Origin: a virus
Virus record (IMG/VR): IMGVR_UViG_3300045993_000505
Span: 1 to 20,718 of that record
Direction: 5' to 3' (one strand)
DNA: 20,718 nucleotides
A program made the translations under genes and the position numbers. Shown here piece after piece: positions 1 through 6,700 of the stretch. The notes under the pieces were generated by a model. It was given only the letters and a program-made list of their open reading frames with translations. It was not told where the DNA came from and did not search any database. Positions within the stretch are counted from its first letter, which is position 1, and each line of letters opens with the position of its first letter.

Positions 1-2
1 AG

Positions 3-1355
3 TTTGATAGAGCTGATCGTCAGATGGATATCCTGGCTCGAAACGAAGACTACGCTGCGATGGATGCGGAGTTGGAGGAGAAGATTTATGCCTTCCATAA
101 CTCTGCAAAAGAGTTGATTTTGGGGGTGGCGGGGGGAGCCTTAACACGGGCAGGGGATCATATTCGAACTGCGGCCTCACAGCCTGTGATGGCTGAGGGG
201 GATATCCATATCAGTTCCACTGGGGTGCGAACACAGCAAAGCTCTCATGCCGTCAATAAAGGAGTTGCCTCAGGAGAGAGGCTGGCTGGGAATGTAGAAC
301 TACGAGAAAGTCAGTTAGCAGAGACAAAAATCAGATTCGCAAATTTGACGGAGAAACTTGCAAAGATTGGAAGTGAGGTCTCAGGATACTTACATGACTC
401 GATCCTAGCCTATGACACGGCCAAAGAGGAGCGTGAGAAGCTAGAGCAACAGCTTGTAGAGCTGAAGCAGAAACTTAAAGAAACAGTTGACCCAAAAGAA
501 GTCATGTTACTGGTGGGGTACTTAGGCAACGCGACGGCAGAGCTTGCGGCGGCTCGTGATGTTGAGAAGGCGGCATTAGCTGATAAAACTCAGCAGTTTA
601 CTGCCCGTCGGGCCACTCGCAAGGCGAAGGATGACACAGAGATATCTATTGCTGCCCAGCAGGCGGAAATCCCAGGTGAGCTTTCTTGGAAAAGACTGTC
701 TGACACAATGGATGCAGTCTGGTCAAAGTACAAAGATTACGTCAAGTCTTTGAACGTGACCAAGACCTTGAACGATGGCATGACTGGTGCGTTGCAAGCC
801 TCCACCGGCCACATCGCTACCTTCTTCTCCGCACTGGCAACTGGCAGCATGACAGCCTCTCAGGCCTTCAAGGCAATGGCTGTGTCCATCATCCGGTCCA
901 TGATTGACATCCTGGCCCAGGCTCTAGCAATGCAAGCTGTGAAGTCAATTCTTGGTTTCTTTATGGGGGGTGTGTCAGGTGGGGGTGGGGGTGGGGTCAA
1001 CTACGGTTTGACAGCCCCATCTATCGCCCCGGGTGGCCTGGGGAAGGCTTCCTTTGACACCAGCGGGGTCCTGGCTATGCCTTCAGGGGTGATAAAGAAA
1101 ACGACTGGAGACACTGTGGGGGCAGGCTTCTTGAGCGGGCTCAATAAGGCCACGAACACCACTGTTGCTCAGAGTTCGCATGGGGCTACCAGTGTGGGTC
1201 GGCGCGATCCTGACCTCACTAATGTCTGGGTCGTGGCACCAGAGGCTCGGCCCACAATGGGTCCGCGTGATGTCGTCATTGCAATCACCGATGATATGAT
1301 GCGTGGAGGCGTGACACGGCAACTCGTCAAACAAATTCAGGCAGGAGCGGCCTAG
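3..1355 (+). CDS. Tail tape-measure protein, C-terminal part (5' partial)
   Basis: This is the end of a lambda-gpH-type tape-measure protein, which sets tail length and is threaded through the tail tube. The reading frame is open to the left edge, so the ATG at 24 is internal and about 450 residues are visible. Numbered from that ATG, residues 85-225 are a charged, Ala/Glu/Lys-rich helical stretch likely to form a coiled coil. Residues 250-320 carry the typical pattern near the end of lambda-family tape measures, an amphipathic helix ending SIIRSMIDILAQALAMQA followed by a Gly-rich linker. The last 60 residues end in ITDDMMRGGVTRQLVKQIQ. The next gene, gpM-like, starts one base after the stop, which is the lambda order H-M-L. 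The family is supported by the C-terminal pattern and position; the length of the whole protein is unknown. Confidence 0.88.
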   Translation, partial: FDRADRQMDILARNEDYAAMDAELEEKIYAFHNSAKELILGVAGGALTRAGDHIRTAASQPVMAEGDIHISSTGVRTQQSSHAVNKGVASGERLAGNVELRESQLAETKIRFANLTEKLAKIGSEVSGYLHDSILAYDTAKEEREKLEQQLVELKQKLKETVDPKEVMLLVGYLGNATAELAAARDVEKAALADKTQQFTARRATRKAKDDTEISIAAQQAEIPGELSWKRLSDTMDAVWSKYKDYVKSLNVTKTLNDGMTGALQASTGHIATFFSALATGSMTASQAFKAMAVSIIRSMIDILAQALAMQAVKSILGFFMGGVSGGGGGGVNYGLTAPSIAPGGLGKASFDTSGVLAMPSGVIKKTTGDTVGAGFLSGLNKATNTTVAQSSHGATSVGRRDPDLTNVWVVAPEARPTMGPRDVVIAITDDMMRGGVTRQLVKQIQAGAA

Positions 1356-1356
1356 C

Positions 1357-1782
1357 ATGACAATGGAAAACTTTAGCTGGATGAACCATACCGTTGCGAC
1401 GGACTACCCGGAGAACGGGTTCAAGGTTTCTTTCGGTAATTCCTACCAGTATGCGGAGGGCTCTACAGCGCCGGATCAACGCACGTTTGTTCTGAGCTTC
1501 CCGCTGATGCAGTATTTTGTGAACTCAGACGGAAGCCTCAACCCCACCCGAATGGTTGGGTCCCCTTTAGCATTAGAGGCAGCAGTATCCCCAGGCATCA
1601 ACATGCTGTGGATGGAGCAGTTTTACAACCGACACAAAACCTGGAAGGCCTTCACCTACGACCACCCCGTGCATGGGAGCCTCACAGTTCGATTCAACAA
1701 ACCTTTGAAGGTTCCAGCAGGAATCCCCGGGGGTGGTGGGGCGGTGGGTGCATTTTCAATTGAATTGATCGAGATACCATGA
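1357..1782 (+). CDS. M: Minor tail protein, lambda gpM-like
   Basis: Tail-tip protein of the lambda gpM / phage minor tail family, which in lambda joins the tip complex after the tape measure is loaded. It has 141 residues against about 109 in lambda gpM. Visible family features are the FSWMNHT start, a central beta-rich stretch (FKVSFGNSYQY), and an F-rich second half (WMEQFYNRHKTWKAFTY) followed by VRFNKPLKVPAGIPGGGG near the end. The start at 1357 has AGGAG at 1343-1347, nine bases upstream. A second ATG two codons later is possible but farther from that site. The stop overlaps the next start (ATGA), implying translational coupling with the gpL-like gene. Assignment rests on family resemblance and on the H-M-L-K-I-J order. 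Confidence 0.85.
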   Translation: MTMENFSWMNHTVATDYPENGFKVSFGNSYQYAEGSTAPDQRTFVLSFPLMQYFVNSDGSLNPTRMVGSPLALEAAVSPGINMLWMEQFYNRHKTWKAFTYDHPVHGSLTVRFNKPLKVPAGIPGGGGAVGAFSIELIEIP

Positions 1783-2297
1783 GAGAGAACATCCCCGACC
1801 TTTATAAGACCGAGGCCCAGCTTCTTGAGTCTGAGGGCTATATCACCTTGCTAGAACTCACTCTTTTATCCCCGGCTGTGATGGCTGGGAACGGGGGCAG
1901 TCAACTCACCCTACGCTTCAGTTCTCTGAATGCCGTGACTTGGCAAACAGATATGTACGAGGCCATTCCCTTCTCCATTACCGGGGTTGGTGCAAACTCC
2001 AGCGGGGAGGTCATCCGACCGAAGCTGTCTCTACCGAATGCTGCTGGGGCCTTCTCAACGTATGCTCACCAGGGTTGGTTGGATAACGCCTCAGTGATCA
2101 GGCGCATTATTCGCAAGGCAGATTTGGACAACGACATAAACAGCTTCATGCAGAAGCAATGGCGCATCTCCAAGATCGTAAATCTGAGCAAGAACACGAT
2201 TACTGCCGAACTCAGAAGTGTCTTCGACGGGCATAACTTCAAGATGCCTCCTCGCTCCTATTTCCCTCCAGAGTTCCCCTCGGTGAGCCTGCGATGA
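1779..2297 (+). CDS. L: Minor tail protein, short lambda gpL-like, without the Fe-S domain
   Basis: Tail-tip protein of the lambda gpL family. The 172 residues contain the conserved N-terminal body: an LLESEGYITLLELTLL strand region, VTWQTDMYEAIPFSITGVG (compare the lambda stretch VTWQGRQYQPYPIQGSGFE), a basic stretch near residue 110, and WRISKIVNLSKNTITAEL. Lambda gpL has 232 residues, and its C-terminal part carries a cysteine cluster that binds an iron-sulfur centre. This protein ends at PPEFPSVSLR, about where that domain would begin, and has no cysteine at all. The stop is clean and the next gene starts in an ATGA overlap, so truncation by a visible frameshift is unlikely. gpL identity is well supported by context; the missing domain is seen directly. 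Confidence 0.83.
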   Translation: MRENIPDLYKTEAQLLESEGYITLLELTLLSPAVMAGNGGSQLTLRFSSLNAVTWQTDMYEAIPFSITGVGANSSGEVIRPKLSLPNAAGAFSTYAHQGWLDNASVIRRIIRKADLDNDINSFMQKQWRISKIVNLSKNTITAELRSVFDGHNFKMPPRSYFPPEFPSVSLR

Positions 2298-2770
2298 AAT
2301 ACCCTAAAGAGTTATTGGGGATACCCTACACCGAAGGCGACCAGGACTGTTATGGGCTCTTGCGTAGATACTATTTTGAGAGCTATGGGCTGCAGCTCAG
2401 AAACTATGCCCGACCTCTGGACTTCGCAGATCAGTTCGATTTGATTTCCCAGAACTTTCTGGCTGAGGGCTTCGAGATTGCTGAGGTAGCCTTGATCCAC
2501 CTCCAGGTGGGGGACGGACTTCTTTTCTGTTTGAATAATCGAAGATACGTTAACCACGTTGGGGCCTTCGTTGGCAATGGCTTTGTTCTGCATCATCTCT
2601 ATCAGCGGGAGTCCTCAGTAGACCCCCTGACTCCGGTCTGGAGAAACCGTATTGTTTCCATTGTGCGACACCCAGAAGTGACCGAGCTGAATCGGAAGAT
2701 CACCCCCCCAACGAACCTCATGGATGTTCTCCCACCCCACCTCAAGGCCAAGTATGCTGCAGCTATGTGA
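2294..2770 (+). CDS. NlpC/P60 cysteine peptidase, tail tip (half of a split gpK)
   Basis: Papain-fold peptidase of the NlpC/P60 (C40) family, corresponding to the C-terminal half of lambda gpK. Such tail-tip enzymes are thought to cut peptidoglycan peptides or to process tail proteins during assembly and entry. The 158-residue protein starts like a catalytic domain: the active-site motif GDQDCYGLLRRYY has the nucleophile Cys19, NHVGAFVG gives His88 as the catalytic histidine, and His100 or His101 in VLHHLY is a plausible third residue. No JAB domain precedes it; a separate gene downstream carries that half. The start forms an ATGA overlap with the gpL-like gene, and the C-terminus overlaps the JAB gene by about 17 bases. 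The fold and active residues are clear; the substrate is not. Confidence 0.88.
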   Translation: MKYPKELLGIPYTEGDQDCYGLLRRYYFESYGLQLRNYARPLDFADQFDLISQNFLAEGFEIAEVALIHLQVGDGLLFCLNNRRYVNHVGAFVGNGFVLHHLYQRESSVDPLTPVWRNRIVSIVRHPEVTELNRKITPPTNLMDVLPPHLKAKYAAAM

Positions 2771-3119
2771 GTATTGGGGGCCGCAGCTTGAGCGTTGTGG
2801 CTTCATCTTGAAGGACGGGAGCATTGTTGAGATGCCCAATGTCCACAAAGACACCCAGGCTGGCTTCAAAATAGCCCCCGAGGACATTCTGAAGTACGAG
2901 GAGGGGGTAGCCGCCACTTGGCACACGCATCCTGTCACAGGCCCGAATCTGTCACCTGAGGACTACCGATGCTTTCTTGACTGGCCGAATTGGTCCCATT
3001 TCATCGTTTGTCGTGATAAAGTCTGGGGGTACTACGTCGAGGTCCACCGGGTGCTGCGCTATGATGATTCTAATTTTCCACGGCTATTTGAAGGAACTCT
3101 TCCCCAAGGGGACGCTTGA
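2754..3119 (+). CDS. JAB/JAMM (Mov34) metallopeptidase, tail tip (other half of a split gpK)
   Basis: Zinc-metallopeptidase-like domain equivalent to the N-terminal half of lambda gpK. With the start at 2754 it has 121 residues. The full JAMM signature is present: Glu13 in the ERCGF context, then His57, His59, Pro60, Ser67 and Asp70 (HTHP, six residues, S-x-x-D), so the metal site should be intact. I prefer ATG 2754, which has AAGG about eight bases upstream and places the start just before the conserved domain. An ATG at 2724 in the same frame would add ten residues not expected of the fold. The gene overlaps the NlpC gene at its 5' end and the gpI-like gene by 59 bases at its 3' end. Family assignment is strong; the role in tail assembly is by analogy with gpK. 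Confidence 0.86.
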   Translation: MLQLCEYWGPQLERCGFILKDGSIVEMPNVHKDTQAGFKIAPEDILKYEEGVAATWHTHPVTGPNLSPEDYRCFLDWPNWSHFIVCRDKVWGYYVEVHRVLRYDDSNFPRLFEGTLPQGDA

Positions 3120-3705
3120 AGTAGAAGCTACTTCTGCAGCAGAGGCAATTGCTGCCCTGGAGGGCCACCCAGGTTTCATTCGGGGAGAAGGGCTGATGCA
3201 CCGGGTGACCCTTCCAGGTTTCCAGTCCCGTGACGCGATCTACAGCCGTACCAACCAGTCGGAGATTCATATCGTTCCCGCCCTCGAAGGCGAGGGAGGA
3301 AAAGGCGGGTTGGCTCAGATCATCATCGGAGCCGTGATGATTGTTGCGGCTATCTATAGCGGTGGTACTTCGACAGCCCTCTGGACAGCCTTCGAGTCCA
3401 GCATGGCGATGGGGGGGGCCATGATGATGCTCGGCGGGGTCATGCAGATGCTGATGCCTCAACCATCAATCAACGATGGGTCTCAACCTCGCTCGAACTA
3501 TCTTCCGGCCAACGGCAACACGATTGCTATTGGCACCCCCATTCCTCTCCTGATTGGCAAGCGCCGGGTCTACGGCCAGTTCCTCAGCTTCAACATTGAT
3601 GCTGTCAATCAAAGTGCGATGATCAACCCCCCAGATGGCGTTGTGAACCACGCCCCCGCGTGGTCGAACTCCGGGGCGAATTGGAACTATGAGGGGGGGC
3701 TATAA
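3061..3705 (+). CDS. I: Tail assembly protein, lambda gpI-like
   Basis: Member of the lambda gpI tail assembly family, needed in lambda for tail-tip formation. The 214 residues follow the lambda pattern throughout: a ubiquitin-like N-terminal half (GYLKELFPKGTLEVEA, AAEAIAAL, GF), then IHIVP, a Gly/Lys linker, a long hydrophobic stretch (QIIIGAVMIVAAIYSG, lambda QIVLGAAAIAGS), MLGGVMQMLMPQP, and GTPIPLLIGKRRVYGQFLS (lambda GNVLPVLYGEMRVGSRVVS). The frame is open upstream to an ATG at 2977, but those extra residues lie inside the JAB gene and do not fit the family. ATG 3061 or 3064 begins exactly where the conserved N-terminus begins. An unbroken run of eight G lies at 3411-3418. Confident on family and position between gpK-like genes and J. 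Confidence 0.88.
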   Translation: MMILIFHGYLKELFPKGTLEVEATSAAEAIAALEGHPGFIRGEGLMHRVTLPGFQSRDAIYSRTNQSEIHIVPALEGEGGKGGLAQIIIGAVMIVAAIYSGGTSTALWTAFESSMAMGGAMMMLGGVMQMLMPQPSINDGSQPRSNYLPANGNTIAIGTPIPLLIGKRRVYGQFLSFNIDAVNQSAMINPPDGVVNHAPAWSNSGANWNYEGGL

Positions 3706-3707
3706 GG

Positions 3708-6700
3708 ATGAAGCTTCTCCAAGGCGCTGGTGGGGGTTCAAGCACCCCAGTTAGTACAGAGGACAACCTACTATCCGACGACTACCTTGAGGTGGTGCTT
3801 GGTATTGCAGAGGGTCCAATCCGTGGTCTGGTTGGGAAGACAGAGGAGGTGATGGCGCAGTCCATCTATGTCGGAGAGACCCCCCTCGTCAACCAGAACG
3901 GTAGCCTGAACTTTACCAACACTGAACCTGACAACACCACCAGCAACTCCCCCGGTTTTGTGTGGGCGATGTACAAGGGAACTCCCTCAGATACAGCCAT
4001 CAAATACACCCTGGGTGGGTCCTCCTCCAACCAGAGCGTTGGTACCCCACTTGGGGCGGACCCTGTAACACGGCAGACGAACATGACGCAGCGGGGTTTC
4101 ACCCTGATTCAGGTTCGACTGCATATTGACCAACTTGCCAAGCAGACTTCTGAAGGGACCTTCGAGCATACTGCCCATTTCAAGATTGAGTACAAGCCTA
4201 CTTCTGCCAACTCCTGGATCAACTGGGATCAAAGCAACGGGGATGGGGACACAACAATCACCGGGAAAACCACCAGCGGGTATGTGAAAGAGTTTTCAAT
4301 CCATGTCCCCGCTCTCCTCACGGAGGACTACAACGTTCGGGTTACCAAACTGAGCCCCATCAATACGACGGAACTCTTTGTTAGTATGACCTGGGAGTCG
4401 ATGCAGCTTGTTGTGCCGGGGGACGGAAGTTATCCAAACACCGCTTTGCTGCACATGAAGGGCAAGGCCACCAATCAATTCTCCTCGGTGCCTGACTTCT
4501 CTGGTATCTACGAGGGTTGGGTGATGTCAGTTCCAATGAACTACAACCCCACCACCAGGGTGTACAACGAGAGCACCGCCTGGAACGGAACCTTCCAACA
4601 GTTGTACACCAACAACCCGGCCTGGGTCCTGTATAACCTGATCACGGATACCCGACTCGGACTGGCCCGCTACTACCCCGGCGTGGTCGCAAACAGGTAC
4701 GCCTTCTACCGTGCGGCCAAGTGGTGTGACACACTGGTCCCCGATGGTATCGGTGGGATGCAACCTCGGTTCACCTTCAATGAGTTGATCACCCAGCAGC
4801 GCAATGGCCTGGAGATGCTTCAGTACATCGCCGGGTCCTTTAACGCTTCATTGTTTGATGATGAGAATGGGGCCGTGCATCTTCGCACGGATGAGTTCTC
4901 TCTCCCCCTACAGATTTTCACTCCTGAAAATACTACCGCTGATGGCTTCCAATACTCCTACTCTGACATCACAACTCGGGTCAACAGCATCACGGTCTCC
5001 TTTGTCAACCCGGACTTGAACTGGGCCGAGGATCGTCGGATTTATGAGTACCAGGAGGGCATAGATGCCAACGGGCGGATTCCTTTTGACTTTGTGGCAT
5101 TGGGCTGCACGAATGTCCAGGAGGCTGTGCGTCGGGCCAAGTACCGGGCGGTGACCGCCAATACAGAAGTTACTTCTGTCAATTTCACAACCAATCGGTT
5201 GGGGATGCTCACCTCCATCTTCGATACGATCTATATCGCAGACCCGGATAGCGGCTGGACCGCACCTGGGCGGATCAAGTCTATTGTGGGGAACGTAGTA
5301 AACCTGAGGGATGCTATTTTCTTTACCTCCCCCGGGACTGCCATGATGGAGATTGTGACAGCCTCTGGCATCCATAGGGTTGATGTAAACCCTCCGGGTA
5401 CAGGCCTGCAGAGCTACGTCACAAGAACCGGTGGTTACTCCTTCCCTGGGGACATGCCTCCTAACTGTGTGTTCACGTTGTCGAAGGATGGGACCTTCGG
5501 ATACTTGAAGCCCTTTCGTGTCCTGAGCATTACAGAGGCAGACGATGGTGGGAGGGCCTACCAGATAAGTGCTGTTGAGGTCAACACTGTTAAATACTCG
5601 GGTGTGGAGGGCGGGACCTCAACGGTCTCTCCCCCTTACTCCTACATCACCCCTCAGTTTCCTGATGCCCCCTTCAACCTACGAGCCAAGACGCTGACTC
5701 GGGTAAGTGCCGGGGGGGCCATCCAAACCTACCTTGAGGTAACCTGGGAAATTCGGGAACGACCCTTCACCGTGCGGTTCGATGTGGCTTGGCAGGAGAA
5801 CCTGACAGGGCACTGGGACGTTCTTCCAGCCACAGGCAACAGCATCATCATCGGCCCGATCCTGGACGGTCGCTATTACAACATCGCAGTCACGGCGATT
5901 AGCCCCACGGGGACTCGCTCTCGCGCAGTGGTCCTGAACTGGCACTGGGGCGGGGTGGTCCTTGACAAGAGTCCGATAGCTACGTGTAAGGCCACGGGCC
6001 AGCTCTTCTCAGTTAAGGTGTCCTGGGTCTTTGTGGACCCCCCACCCGTGGGCGTGAAGGAGGTCGAGGTCTGGGGCTCAACAACGAATAATCGCTGGGA
6101 CGCTCTCAAGGTTGCGGCTATTGTTTTCCCTGGACTTGAGTTTGTACAGACCGGGCTGGTACCGGGAGTGATGGGGTACTACTGGATCAGGGCAAAGATG
6201 GCCGACGGTGGCTACTCCCCTTGGAAGCCCTTGTCTGAGAGTGAGGGGATGAGTGCTGCGGCTATCCTCGATGGTGCATCCATTGTCCCGCTGCTACCCC
6301 CCATCACCATTGATCAATTCGGTCCTGATCTGCTGAGCAGTTTCCTTGGCCTTGAGACCTTGGCTGCAACGATGGCTTTAGCTGAAATGCACGAGGCCTA
6401 CCGGCATTCCTCGGCCTCTGCAAGTCTCTCCGCTGAGGCCTTGGTTCTGGGGACTGGAATCTACCACCAGGACACGATCCTGAAGGAAGCAAATCTCGCT
6501 CTTGCTTCAACAGTTGATAGTTGGGTTGCGGTGCTGTTCGGCAACACCTCCATGATCCAGCAGAGTATGGTAGCCCAGGTCACCAAGAAGGCCTCCATGG
6601 CTGAGTGGTTGACGGAGCTAGATACTGCCTTCTACGACCCCGTGACAGGGGTAGGGTCGAAGGCGAGTATTGTCAATATGAACACTGCCATTGCAACGGC

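Noticed and set aside
24-26. ATG at 24 as the true start of the first gene
   Set aside because: The frame is open through the left edge, there is no ribosome site, and a tape-measure protein should be much longer.
2724-2753. Upstream ATG for the JAB gene
   Set aside because: It adds residues before the conserved fold and has a weak ribosome site; the ATG at 2754 fits both better. It remains possible.
2615-2938. Minus-strand open frame across the NlpC and JAB genes
   Set aside because: Both plus-strand genes have complete catalytic motifs here; the minus frame shows no family pattern.
2977-3060. Extended N-terminus of the gpI-like gene
   Set aside because: The added residues overlap the JAB gene, do not resemble gpI, and the conserved N-terminus starts at 3061-3064.
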